DNA of 64,000 nt, taken from assembly GCF_018131225.1 (NCBI RefSeq), contig NZ_JAFCMM010000004.1, positions 620,001 through 684,000 on the forward strand, read 5' to 3'. Shown here one piece after another: positions 26,519 to 35,025 of the stretch. The notes under the pieces are model-generated. The model was given only the letters and a program-made list of their open reading frames with translations, did not search any database and was not told where the DNA came from. This stretch comes from Bradyrhizobium sp. U87765 SZCCT0048. Lineage in GTDB: Bacteria > Pseudomonadota > Alphaproteobacteria > Rhizobiales > Xanthobacteraceae. Numbering within the stretch: the first letter of the stretch is position 1; every line of letters begins with the position of its first letter. Made by a program: the position numbers and the translations under genes.

Positions 26519-27930
26519 GACATCGCCGACGACGGCGCGCGGGGGGCTTCGTGCCGGGGCCGGGACTGCCGTGCCGGGCGCGACACCGCCGCAGGCGCGG
26601 CTTCCTTCGCGCCACCGATTCGCTTGAGCGCGGCATCCGCCGCGCGCTCGCCGCTCTCCCAGGCGCCGCCGACGGTGCCCCACTGCGTCTCGTGCGTGGC
26701 CTCGCCGGCGAGCAGCAGCGGGCCGAGCGGCTCGCCGAGCACGCGCCGGCTGCCCTGCGCGCCGGGCGCGGCCGCCGACATTGCGCCGAGCACATAAGGA
26801 GCCGCATCCCAGCGCGTCACGCTGGTGCGCCTGACCCCGCTCACCGCATCGCTGCCGAACAGCTTGCCGAGCCATTCGCGCGCGAAAGCAACCATTGCCG
26901 CCTCGCCCTGCGCCGACAGGTCGCGGCCGAAGCCACCGCCGACATCGACACTGCAGACCGACGAGCCGCCGACATTGGCGACGAGCGACGCGGTGCGGTT
27001 GTCGCGGCTCTGCTCGATCAGCACGTCGTCGCGTCCGAGGCCGAGCGGATTGCCCGGCAATTCGAGCGCGATGTGGTCGCTATTGCCAAGCGTGAGCTTC
27101 GACGCCGCATCGAGCTGGCGCTTCGGCAGTTCGGGCGCGAAGCGGATCTTGCCCGATGTCAGCACGCTGGTGGACGCGGTGACGATGACGACGCGCGCGC
27201 TGACGTTGCCTGCGGGCGTTTCCACCGTGCAGTCGCGATTGCCCCAGACGATGCGCGTCGCCGGCGTCGACAGCGCGACAGGCAAGCCCTCGGCCAGTTT
27301 GACCATGAGTGCCCCCACGCCGGGACGCACCGACATTGCCGCGTCACGGCGCAGCGCGCGCACCTGGTCGACCGTCGACAGGTCCTTGAGATCCTTGCCG
27401 GTGGCGTAGGGCCCGAGCAGAAACTCGGTCGCGCCGCTCCAGTCGCCGAGATCCTTCGGCAGGACCGCAGCGCAGGCGATGTCGGCGCGCCGTGCGCCGT
27501 CGTCGATGGCGCGGTTGGCGCGCACCAGTGTCGCGAGAAAATCCTCCGCCTCGCCCGCGCGGGCGTAGCGGCGGCCGATCCGCATCTTCTGGCCCTGCGG
27601 CGCGGCGACCAGCTCCATGCCGGCGCTGCGCGCGAGTTTCGCCAGCGGCTGCAGATCGGGATTGTAGAGCCAGCGCGCGCCGCGATCGAATGGCCCGTCG
27701 AACGTGGTCGCGTCGGTCTGGCAGCGGCCGCCGATCGCAGCGCCTGCCTCCAGGACCAGCACCTTGCGGTTGGCGGCGGCGATCCGCCGCGCCGCGGCAA
27801 TGCCGGCGGCGCCGGCGCCGATCACGACAATGTCAGCATCGCGCGGCAGCGGCGCGGCCGATGCGATGGAACGGCCGCCGACCACAAGACCCAGCGACAA
27901 TCCAACGAAATTCCGGCGTGTCAGCAGCAT
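26503..27930 (-). CDS. Flavin-containing amine oxidase, Tat-exported
   Basis: FAD-dependent oxidase of 475 residues, oxidising an amine with release of H2O2; substrate unknown. A Tat-like signal TRRNFVGLSLGLVVG opens the protein. The dinucleotide motif VVIGAGAAGIAAARRIA is at residues 34-50, with VLVLEAGAAIGGRCQT. The C-terminal FAD contact region reads GPLLLAGEATHETQWGTVGGAWESGERAA. A basic Pro/Arg tail follows. Translation from MLLTRRNF. The 3' end coincides with the right copy of a 19-bp direct repeat. Confidence 0.9.
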   Translation of the reverse strand: MLLTRRNFVGLSLGLVVGGRSIASAAPLPRDADIVVIGAGAAGIAAARRIAAANRKVLVLEAGAAIGGRCQTDATTFDGPFDRGARWLYNPDLQPLAKLARSAGMELVAAPQGQKMRIGRRYARAGEAEDFLATLVRANRAIDDGARRADIACAAVLPKDLGDWSGATEFLLGPYATGKDLKDLSTVDQVRALRRDAAMSVRPGVGALMVKLAEGLPVALSTPATRIVWGNRDCTVETPAGNVSARVVIVTASTSVLTSGKIRFAPELPKRQLDAASKLTLGNSDHIALELPGNPLGLGRDDVLIEQSRDNRTASLVANVGGSSVCSVDVGGGFGRDLSAQGEAAMVAFAREWLGKLFGSDAVSGVRRTSVTRWDAAPYVLGAMSAAAPGAQGSRRVLGEPLGPLLLAGEATHETQWGTVGGAWESGERAADAALKRIGGAKEAAPAAVSRPARQSRPRHEAPRAPSSAMSWPRG

Positions 27931-28163
27931 CGCGGGTATCCTGAAATTGTCATCGCATGGTTTCCGAAGCTTTGCGAATGCCGTGCCGCCGTCTGGCGCG
28001 CTTCGCCAACTTGCCGTATTGACTGGGGGTCGGCAACGGTCATGGTTACCTGATCCTTGATCCGATTGGCGAGCGATGAACCAAATTGCAATGGCTTTCG
28101 ACCATCATGATGGGCGCCAAGGATAAAGCGGCCGGGACGAGCCGCGGCGGGGGAGAGACCATC

Positions 28164-29045
28164 ATGGGTTTCGTGCTCGACACTGTGGGAAAGTGGATTG
28201 CGCACTACCTCCAGAAGGAGGAGCCAGGCTATGAGCCGTTCACGCCGAGCGACCCGACGCGCCTGCGTGAGGTGATCCAGCAAGGCGACGTGCTGCTGGT
28301 CGAAGGCAACAGCCGCATCTCCGGTATCATCAAGTATCTGACGCAGTCGACATGGTCGCATGCCGCGCTGTATGTCGGCCCGATCGACGGCGCGATGGAG
28401 CCGGACGGCGAGCCGCACGTGCTGATCGAGGCCAATGTCGGCGAAGGCGTGACCTCGGCGCCGCTGTCGAAATACTTTCGCTATCACACCCGGATCTGTC
28501 GCCCGATCGGACTGTCCTTCGAGGACCGCACGACAGTGTGCCGCTACACCATCAACCGCATCGGCTTCGGCTACGACACCAAGAACATCGTCGACCTGAT
28601 GCGCTACCTGATCCCGCTGCCAGTGCCGCAACGCTGGCGGCGGCGCATGATCGCCATGGGTTCGGGCGATCCGACCAAGATCATCTGCTCGGCGCTGATC
28701 GCCCAGGCATTCGGCGCTGTGCGTTATCCGATCCTGCCGAAGATCACCGAAGCCGGCAGCCGCCAGGCACGACGCGAGATCCTGCACATCCGCGATTCCT
28801 CGCTGTACATGCCGCGCGACTTCGACATCTCGCCCTACTTCGCCATCGTCAAACCGACCATCGATCGCGGCTTCGACTACACCGCGCTCCACTGGGCCGA
28901 CAAGCCCAAGCCGCTCGCGGAGGTAGCGGCCGACGAGGATCCCTTTCCGGAAGGACTCGTCGAAGCGCCGGAGGCGTCGCTCGCGCCAGCCGACCTCGTG
29001 ACGGCGCCGCAGCGCCCTCTCGCCCACCTGGAACCCGCGGCCTGA
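28164..29045 (+). CDS. YiiX/YebB-like NlpC/P60-type cysteine hydrolase
   Basis: 293 residues from MGFVLDTVGKW (AGAG upstream); the frame is open to 28086 but the added 26 residues are unlike the family. Circularly permuted papain-like fold: catalytic His66 in TWSHAALYVG and Cys175 in KIICSALIAQAFG, with QQGDVLLVEGNSRISGIIKYL before the His. Family members cleave peptide, amide or thioester bonds, some acting on lipids or peptidoglycan. No signal peptide is visible. The C-terminal 40 residues are Pro/Ala/Glu rich. Followed by an EI24-family membrane gene 90 nt away, likely co-transcribed. Confidence 0.85.
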   Translation: MGFVLDTVGKWIAHYLQKEEPGYEPFTPSDPTRLREVIQQGDVLLVEGNSRISGIIKYLTQSTWSHAALYVGPIDGAMEPDGEPHVLIEANVGEGVTSAPLSKYFRYHTRICRPIGLSFEDRTTVCRYTINRIGFGYDTKNIVDLMRYLIPLPVPQRWRRRMIAMGSGDPTKIICSALIAQAFGAVRYPILPKITEAGSRQARREILHIRDSSLYMPRDFDISPYFAIVKPTIDRGFDYTALHWADKPKPLAEVAADEDPFPEGLVEAPEASLAPADLVTAPQRPLAHLEPAA

Positions 29046-29135
29046 CCGCGCGCCGGGCGGCATTCCCGGCCAACGCCCTTGCGCGCCCGCGCGTGCATCT
29101 CTACCTCTGGCAACGGTTTTGACCGGAGGAGCGGC

Positions 29136-29885
29136 ATGCTCGACGCTGCGACCAAAGCACTGGCCCAGATGGCATCGGCCCCGATGCGCGCCATCCTGTG
29201 GAAGGCCATCGGGCTGTCGCTGGTGCTCATTGTCGTCGTCGGCATCGCCCTGCAGCGCCTGCTGACCTGGTTTGCCACGTCCGGCGAGGTGTGGCTGGAG
29301 ACCAGCATCGGCCCGTCCTATCACACGGCGATCAATGCGCTGGCGTGGATGCTGTCGATCGCTGCCAGTCTCGGCATCGTGTTCGGCGCGGTGTTCCTGA
29401 TGCCGGCGATCACCTCGTTCGTCGCCAGTTTTTTCGTCGACGACATCGCCGACATCGTCGAGCGCGAACACTATCCCGCTGAACGCGCCGGCTCCGCGCT
29501 GCCGATCGGCGTCGCCGTGATGGAGGGCAGCAAGACCGCGCTGCTGACCATCCTGGTCTATCTGATCGCGCTGCCGTTCGTATTCCTGGCGGGCGCCGGC
29601 TTCGCGGTGTTCTTCATCGCCACCGCCTGGCTGCTCGGGCGCGAGTACTTCGAGCTCGCCGCCATGCGCTTCCGGTCGCCCGCGGAAGCCAAGGCGCTGC
29701 GCAAGCAGAACAGCGCCATGGTGTTTGCGGCGGGACTGTTCATCGCCGCGTTCGTGTCGATCCCGATCGTCAATCTCGCGACGCCGCTGTTCGGCATGGC
29801 GTTCATGGTGCACATCCACAAGCGCCTGTCGGGCCCGCGCCCGGAGCTGATCGAGCCTGGCCGCCTGCGCATCCCGCAGGCCTGA
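29136..29885 (+). CDS. EI24/CysZ-like membrane protein
   Basis: 249 residues from MLDAATKALAQMASAPMRAILWKAIG, with GGAGGAG upstream. Four or more membrane segments: LVLIVVVGIALQRLL, ALAWMLSIAASLGIVFGAVFLMP, ALLTILVYLIALPFVFLAGAGFAVFF and VFAAGLFIAAFVSIPIVNL. The EI24 family includes the sulfate permease CysZ; the alphaproteobacterial branch is uncharacterised. WLLGREYFELAAMRF, before the third membrane region, is typical of the family. Confidence 0.88.
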   Translation: MLDAATKALAQMASAPMRAILWKAIGLSLVLIVVVGIALQRLLTWFATSGEVWLETSIGPSYHTAINALAWMLSIAASLGIVFGAVFLMPAITSFVASFFVDDIADIVEREHYPAERAGSALPIGVAVMEGSKTALLTILVYLIALPFVFLAGAGFAVFFIATAWLLGREYFELAAMRFRSPAEAKALRKQNSAMVFAAGLFIAAFVSIPIVNLATPLFGMAFMVHIHKRLSGPRPELIEPGRLRIPQA

Positions 29886-29989
29886 GCGATCGACCACGCG
29901 CCGGAATCTCCGGTTCGGCGACAGGCCGGGATTCCGCATGGCCGCAGCGCGGCGTCCGAAATGACACCGGGAGATATCCGGTGCCTGGC

Positions 29990-30745
29990 CTACACCGTCT
30001 TTTCCGGCCAGCGGCAGAGATCGTTGATCAGGCAGCGCTCGCACAGCGGCTTGCGCGCGATGCAGGTGTAGCGGCCATGCAGGATCAGCCAGTGATGGGC
30101 ATGGCGCTTGAATTCGGCGGGAATGATGCGTTCGAGCTTGAGCTCGACCTCGAGCGGCGTCTTGCCGGGCGCGAGCCCGGTGCGGTTGCCGACGCGGAAC
30201 AGGTGGGTGTCCACCGCGATGGTCGGCTCGCCGAAGGCGATGTTGAGCACGACATTCGCGGTCTTGCGGCCGACGCCTGGCAGCGCCTCGAGCGCCTCGC
30301 GGTCGCGCGGTACCTCGCCGCCATGCCGCTCGATCAGCAGCTGCGACAGCGCGATGACGTTCCTGGCCTTGTTGCGATAGAGGCCGATCGTCTTGATGGC
30401 GTCGCGCACGCGCTCTTCGCCGAGGGCCAGCATCTTCTGGGGCGTGTCGGCGATCGGAAACAGGTTGCGCGTCGCCTTGTTGACGCTGACGTCGGTGGCC
30501 TGCGCCGACAGCGCAACCGCCACCAGCAGCGTGTAGGGGTTGACGTACTCAAGTTCGCCCTTGGGCTCGGGGTCGGCGTCATGAAAGCGGCGGAACGCCT
30601 CGGTGACCTCGGCCACGGACCATGGCTTGACGGCCTTCGGCTTGCGCCGGACGGCCACTTTGGCAACGGTTTGCTTGCGGGGGGAGGACACGGATGCCGT
30701 CGCGGCCTTCGTTTTCGCCGTTCGGCCGCTCGTCTTTTTTGCCAT
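29990..30745 (-). CDS. nth: Endonuclease III (DNA glycosylase/AP lyase)
   Basis: Base-excision repair enzyme that removes oxidised pyrimidines. 251 residues from MAKKTSGRTAK, with a basic N-terminal extension of about 40 residues. Helix-hairpin-helix LPGVGRKTANVVLN carries the catalytic Lys, AVDTHLFRVGNR the catalytic Asp, and the 4Fe-4S cluster motif C-x6-C-x2-C-x5-C is CIARKPLCERCLINDLC. Divergent from the DUF2244 gene, with 22 nt between the two starts. Confidence 0.97.
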   Translation of the reverse strand: MAKKTSGRTAKTKAATASVSSPRKQTVAKVAVRRKPKAVKPWSVAEVTEAFRRFHDADPEPKGELEYVNPYTLLVAVALSAQATDVSVNKATRNLFPIADTPQKMLALGEERVRDAIKTIGLYRNKARNVIALSQLLIERHGGEVPRDREALEALPGVGRKTANVVLNIAFGEPTIAVDTHLFRVGNRTGLAPGKTPLEVELKLERIIPAEFKRHAHHWLILHGRYTCIARKPLCERCLINDLCRWPEKTV

Positions 30746-30767
30746 GATCCCGGTATAATGAAGCGTG

Positions 30768-31307
30768 ATGACGTCCGGCAACGATTTTGATCATGACGCG
30801 GTGCCCCCCCACGACGCGATGAGCACCGTGGTGTTTGCGGCGCGGCTCGAACCGCACCGTTCGCTCAACCGGACCGGCTTCATCGCGCTGATGGTCTTCG
30901 TCAGCATCGTGAGCTTCGTCGCCGGCCTTGCTTTTCTGCTGATGGGCGCCTGGCCGGTGTTCGGCTTCTTCGGTCTCGACGTGCTGGCGATCTACTGGGC
31001 GTTCCGCGTCAACTTCCGCCGTGCCGCCGCCTATGAGGAGGTTCGCCTGACCTACGGCGAATTGCGGTTGCGCCGGGTCAGCCATCGCGGCCGCAGCCTC
31101 GAATGGACCTTCAATCCGGCGTGGCTCAGCCTGCAGCAGGAGAGCTTCGAGGAGTTCGGCATCGAGCACCTCTATCTGGTGTCGCGCGGTCGCCGCATCG
31201 GCATTGCGAGCTTTCTCAGCCCCGAGGAAAAGGGAAGCTTTTACAACGCATTGACTGCGGCGCTGCACGAGGCCCGGCGCGGCCCGACCTACAATCCGGT
31301 GACCTGA
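30768..31307 (+). CDS. DUF2244 domain membrane protein
   Basis: 179 residues: N-terminal FAARLEPHRSLNRTGFIALM, two adjacent membrane segments (residues 38-58 and 62-82, ending IYWAFRVNFRRAAAYE), then a cytoplasmic region WTFNPAWLSLQQESFEEFG that marks DUF2244. Function unknown; family members are frequently next to nth, as here. A perfect TATAAT (30754-30759) sits only 8 nt before the ATG, suggesting a very short or leaderless mRNA. Confidence 0.88.
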   Translation: MTSGNDFDHDAVPPHDAMSTVVFAARLEPHRSLNRTGFIALMVFVSIVSFVAGLAFLLMGAWPVFGFFGLDVLAIYWAFRVNFRRAAAYEEVRLTYGELRLRRVSHRGRSLEWTFNPAWLSLQQESFEEFGIEHLYLVSRGRRIGIASFLSPEEKGSFYNALTAALHEARRGPTYNPVT

Positions 31308-31360
31308 GCGACATCGGAAATCGGGTGGCTCGCCGCCGCCATCACGTCTACATGGGGAGC

Positions 31361-32257
31361 ATGATGACGCTCGCTCTCGACCACCACCGTTCCGCCAGGC
31401 CGGGCCCGCAGGATGCCGCGCTGCGCGACTATGATTCCGTGCGCCGCGCGATCGCCTTCATTTCCGAGCGCTGGCGCGCGCAGCCGACCATCGAGTCGAT
31501 TGCCGACGCCGCCGGCGTCACCGCCGACGAGCTTCACCACCTGTTCCGCCGCTGGGCTGGCCTGACGCCCAAAGCGTTCATGCAGGCGCTGACCCTCGAC
31601 CACGCCAAGGGCCTGCTGCGGGATTCCGCCAGCATCCTCGATGCCGCGCTCGATTCCGGCCTGTCGGGCCCGGGGCGGCTGCACGACCTGTTCGTCACCC
31701 ACGAGGCGATGTCGCCCGGCGAGTGGAAGACCGGCGGTGCCGGCATGGTGATGCATTACGGCTTCCATCCCTCGCCCTTCGGGAGTGCGATCGTGATCGC
31801 CACCGAGCGTGGGCTCGCCGGCCTCGCCTTCGCCGACCCCGGCCAGGAACAGCCGGCCTTCGCCGACATGCAGCGACGCTGGCCCAACGCGACATACGTC
31901 CAGGACCAGGACGGCACCGCCGGCCTCGCCCGACGGGTGTTCGACAACCGGCTGTGGCGGCAGGACCAGCCGCTGCGGGTGATCCTGATCGGCACCGATT
32001 TCGAGGTCCGGGTCTGGGAGACCCTGCTCAAGATCCCGATGGGCCGCGCCTCGACCTACTCGGACATCGCCGCAAGAATCGAGCGGCCAAAGGCGTCGCG
32101 CGCCGTCGGCGCGGCGGTCGGCAAAAACCCGGTGTCGTTCGTGGTGCCCTGCCATCGCGTGATCGGCAAAAGCGGCACCCTCACCGGGTACCACTGGGGC
32201 CTGACCCGCAAGCAGGCCATGCTGGGCTGGGAGGCCGGGCAGGTGGGCATCAGCTAG
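31361..32257 (+). CDS. AraC-HTH / methylated-DNA-cysteine S-methyltransferase (Ada-like)
   Basis: About 298 residues joining an AraC-type helix-turn-helix domain (FISERWRAQPTIESIADAAGV, LTPKAFMQALTLDHAK) to an O6-alkylguanine-DNA methyltransferase. The methyl-acceptor motif is VPCHRVIGKSGTLTGYHWGL; IPMGRASTYSDIA precedes it. The N-terminal zinc methyl-phosphotriester domain of E. coli Ada is missing, so the protein is the common two-domain form. The start is placed at the ATGATG at 31361/31364 because GGGGAG lies just upstream; an ATG at 31352 is possible. Confidence 0.92.
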   Translation: MMTLALDHHRSARPGPQDAALRDYDSVRRAIAFISERWRAQPTIESIADAAGVTADELHHLFRRWAGLTPKAFMQALTLDHAKGLLRDSASILDAALDSGLSGPGRLHDLFVTHEAMSPGEWKTGGAGMVMHYGFHPSPFGSAIVIATERGLAGLAFADPGQEQPAFADMQRRWPNATYVQDQDGTAGLARRVFDNRLWRQDQPLRVILIGTDFEVRVWETLLKIPMGRASTYSDIAARIERPKASRAVGAAVGKNPVSFVVPCHRVIGKSGTLTGYHWGLTRKQAMLGWEAGQVGIS

Positions 32258-32324
32258 CGGAACTGCCACTTGACGCCCCATCCATCATGTTGGATTTTAT
32301 TTCCTCTATGATGGATATTCGCCC

Positions 32325-32939
32325 ATGGACTCGGACATCAACACCCGGATTGCCGCCCGGCTGCGTGGCCTGCGCGCCGCCCGCGGCCTGACGCTCGACA
32401 CCCTCGCCACCCGGTGCGGCGTCAGCCGGTCGATGATCTCGCTGATCGAGCGCGGCGAAACCAGTGCCACCGCCGTGGTGCTGGAGCGGATCGCGGCCGG
32501 CCTTGGCGTCGCGCTGGCCAGCCTGTTCGAGCCGACCGAGGCCACCGCCGATCCGGTGTCGCGCCGGAGCGATCAGGCGGTGTGGCAGGATCCGGCGTCC
32601 GGCTATGTCCGCCGCAACGTCTCGCCCGCCAGCCCGCTGACGCCAATCCAGATTGTCGAGGTCACGTTCCCCGCCGGCGCCCATGTGACTTACGATCATG
32701 TGACTTACGATCATGCTGCCTCCGGCACCGGCGGCCGCGCCGCGCCGCTTCACCATCAGGTCTGGGTGCTGGAGGGGGCAATCGAGGTAACCGTCGGCGA
32801 CGCCAGCCACGCGCTGGACAGCGGCGACTGCCTCGCGTTCACGCTCGACCGGCCCACCGCCTATCGCAATCCGCACAAGCACCCGGCGCGTTACGCCGTG
32901 GTGATCGTCGGCAGCGCCGGCGCATGGAGCAAGCCATGA
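32325..32939 (+). CDS. XRE-family transcriptional regulator with C-terminal cupin
   Basis: 204 residues. N-terminal helix-turn-helix (RLRGLRAARGLTLDTLATRCGVSRSMISLIERGETS) and a cupin sensor with QIVEVTFPAGAHV and LHHQVWVLEGAIEVTVGDASHALDSGDCL. The cupin contains a perfect in-frame 15-bp duplication giving HVTYDHVTYDH. Its stop overlaps the GNAT gene start (ATGA), so the pair is co-translated; homologous pairs exist in which the regulator controls the acetyltransferase. Confidence 0.9.
   Translation: MDSDINTRIAARLRGLRAARGLTLDTLATRCGVSRSMISLIERGETSATAVVLERIAAGLGVALASLFEPTEATADPVSRRSDQAVWQDPASGYVRRNVSPASPLTPIQIVEVTFPAGAHVTYDHVTYDHAASGTGGRAAPLHHQVWVLEGAIEVTVGDASHALDSGDCLAFTLDRPTAYRNPHKHPARYAVVIVGSAGAWSKP
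32682..32711 (+). repeat. Perfect 15-bp tandem duplication inside the XRE-cupin gene
   Basis: CATGTGACTTACGAT occurs twice in direct tandem (32682-32696 and 32697-32711) and is followed by CATG. It keeps frame and duplicates HVTYD in the cupin domain. Identity of both copies implies a recent event. Confidence 0.9.
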
Positions 32940-33466
32940 CCGCGCACGCGACCACGGCGGATATTCGCAGACTTCACACTCTCGCCGAGGGCGACATCGC
33001 CGGCCTCGCCGATGTCCTGATCGACTGTGTCGAAGGCGGCGCGTCGGTCAGCTTCATGCATCCGCTGTCGCGTGCGACAGCGATGGCGTTCTGGCGCGGC
33101 ATCGCCGCCGACGTCGCGAGCGAGCGGCGTCTGCTGCTCGCCGCCGTCGATGCCGGCGGCATTGTCGGCACCGTGCAGGTGATCGCGGCACAGCCGGACA
33201 ACCAGCCGCACCGCGCCGACATCGCCAAGATGCTCGTGCACCGCAGGGCGCGGCGCCACGGCATCGGCGCCGCGCTGATGCGCGCGGCGGAAGACGCCGC
33301 ACGCGATGCGGGCAAGACACTGCTGGTGCTCGACACCGTCACCGACAGCGACGCTGCACGCCTTTACGCCCGGCTCGGCTGGGTGCTGAGCGGCCACGTA
33401 CCCGACTACGCGTTGTGGCCACGCGGCGGCCTGTGCAGCACGAGCTTCTATTACCGCCGGCTCTGA
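32936..33466 (+). CDS. GNAT family N-acetyltransferase
   Basis: 176 residues. The acetyl-CoA binding motif A is VHRRARRHGIGAALMRAAEDAARDAG, followed by LLVLDTVTDSDAARLYARLGWVLSGHVPDYALWPRGGLCSTSFYYRRL. The last part resembles aminoglycoside/phosphinothricin-type relatives, but substrate cannot be told. Overlaps the upstream regulator gene by 4 nt. Confidence 0.9.
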   Translation: MTAHATTADIRRLHTLAEGDIAGLADVLIDCVEGGASVSFMHPLSRATAMAFWRGIAADVASERRLLLAAVDAGGIVGTVQVIAAQPDNQPHRADIAKMLVHRRARRHGIGAALMRAAEDAARDAGKTLLVLDTVTDSDAARLYARLGWVLSGHVPDYALWPRGGLCSTSFYYRRL

Positions 33467-33481
33467 CGCGCTTCGACGCCG

Positions 33482-33760
33482 TTACTGGCAGACGCGCCGG
33501 CGGCCGTCACGCCCCACATATGTACCGCTCGCCGGATCGAACGAGCGATAGCGCTGTGCGCACGACGCATCGCGATCCCGCGTCTCGGCGGCGGCATATG
33601 CCCGTGCCGGCGAAGGACAACTGTTGGTAAAGGGCGGCGCCGGATACCCGTCGACACATCCGATCTCGCCGGGGCCACGCGCCTGCGCCGTGCCGCTCAA
33701 CGCGAATGTCATCGCCACCAGCGCCGCCCGGGCGCACACCATCATCGCTGCCTTCGTCAT
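33482..33760 (-). CDS. BA14K-like exported protein
   Basis: 92 residues with a cleavable signal peptide (AALVAMTFALSGTAQARG). The diagnostic block is CAQRYRSFDPASGTYVGRDGRRRVCQ at the C-terminus, the BA14K repeat of Brucella lectin-like immunoreactive proteins, here as one copy. Cysteines CVDG, SCPS, SCAQ and RVCQ may form disulfides. Role in the envelope unknown. Convergent with the GNAT gene. Confidence 0.85.
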   Translation of the reverse strand: MTKAAMMVCARAALVAMTFALSGTAQARGPGEIGCVDGYPAPPFTNSCPSPARAYAAAETRDRDASCAQRYRSFDPASGTYVGRDGRRRVCQ

Positions 33761-33981
33761 CGGAGCCTCTGATTCAGCGGTTCACGGCCAGTTGAACGTG
33801 TCGCCCAACGTGAAGCAGCCGTCGTCCGCGCTGGAGGTGACATGCGCATCGGCCGCGCCATTGCCATGTATCGCGCGTCCAGAACTTCAAACCGGCCGTC
33901 CAGATCCCCATATATCGGCTGGTCCGTCGCCGCCATCCGGCGCCGGGGTGTTTGCCTGTGACCAGCGGGAGCCGGATCGTG

Positions 33982-34995
33982 ATGGAAGACGGCCTGTCCG
34001 AACTGCTGCAAACCGTCCGCGTCGAAGAAGCCGCGTGCCTGCGCGCGGAGCTCACCGCGCCATGGGGCTGTCGCCAGGATGCGTCTGCGCATGCGCTGAT
34101 TTACATCTGCGTGGCCGGCGCGGCTTATATCGCAACTGCCAGTGGACAATCAGCGATGCTGCGCGGCGGCGGCTGTGCGGTGCTCGCCCATGGCAGCGCG
34201 CACGCGCTGAAGGACTCGCCTTCAAGCCCGGCGATGGAGCGGATCCCGACGCCTGATATCGATGCCGACACCGGATTGCCGGTGATCCGCTGCGGCGGGG
34301 GCGGCGGCGAGACGGCTCTGATCGCGCTAGAGCTGCAGCTCGACCGCGTGCGGGCACGGCCGCTGATGCGGGTGCTGCCGCCGCTGATTCATATCCCCGG
34401 CGAAGACGGCATGTTGCCACCATGGGCGCGGCCGCTGGCACAGGCCAGCGACCTCGAGCTTGCACAACGCAGGCCCGGCGCCGCAGCGACGCTGACCCGC
34501 CTTGCCGAAATGCTGTTCATCCAACTGGTGCGCGCCGCGGCCGCGGACCTTGCGGCGGACGAGCAAGGCGCGTCTCGCGGACACTGGTCGCCGCAAGTGA
34601 TCACCGCGATCCGCCTGATCCGCGAGCAGCCCGGCAAACGCTGGTCGGTCGCGACTCTCGCCGCGCAGGTCGGGATGTCACGCTCGGCATTCGCGGCCGT
34701 GTTCTCACGAGAGATGGAGGCGCCGCCGATGCAGTATCTCGCCAGCCAGCGCATGCTGCGGGCGGCGGAGCTGCTGCGAACGCCCGACATTGCGATTGCT
34801 GAAATCGCGTTCCTGGTCGGATACGAGTCCGACATCGCATTCGCACGCGGGTTCAAGCGGCATCATGGCATTGGGCCGGGAGCCTATCGCCGCGGGGCAC
34901 AGCTCAGGCCGCCAGCGGATCCGCTGCGGCCCGCCGATCGCGCCGCGCCGACGATGCAGATGCTGCGCATGACCCAGCGTCCGCGGTCGGCGTGA
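33982..34995 (+). CDS. AraC-family transcriptional regulator with cupin_6 domain
   Basis: 337 residues from MEDGLSELLQTVRVEEA; a TTG at 33952 would add ten residues but the ATG fits relatives that begin with this sequence. N-terminal cupin-type effector domain (IYICVAGAAYIA, GGGCAVLAHGSAHAL) and C-terminal AraC DNA-binding domain with WSVATLAAQVGMSRSAFAAVFSREM and IAEIAFLVGYESDIAFARGFKRHHGIGPGAYR. It probably regulates a neighbour or a distant oxidoreductase; the diverging BA14K-like gene is the closest candidate. Confidence 0.92.
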   Translation: MEDGLSELLQTVRVEEAACLRAELTAPWGCRQDASAHALIYICVAGAAYIATASGQSAMLRGGGCAVLAHGSAHALKDSPSSPAMERIPTPDIDADTGLPVIRCGGGGGETALIALELQLDRVRARPLMRVLPPLIHIPGEDGMLPPWARPLAQASDLELAQRRPGAAATLTRLAEMLFIQLVRAAAADLAADEQGASRGHWSPQVITAIRLIREQPGKRWSVATLAAQVGMSRSAFAAVFSREMEAPPMQYLASQRMLRAAELLRTPDIAIAEIAFLVGYESDIAFARGFKRHHGIGPGAYRRGAQLRPPADPLRPADRAAPTMQMLRMTQRPRSA

Positions 34996-35025
34996 CGGTG
35001 GACACTTGCGCGTCGCCGCGGGCGA

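Noticed and set aside
27921..30044. A 707-codon minus-strand open frame
   Set aside because: It overlaps the YiiX-like and EI24 genes in antisense and shows no family features.
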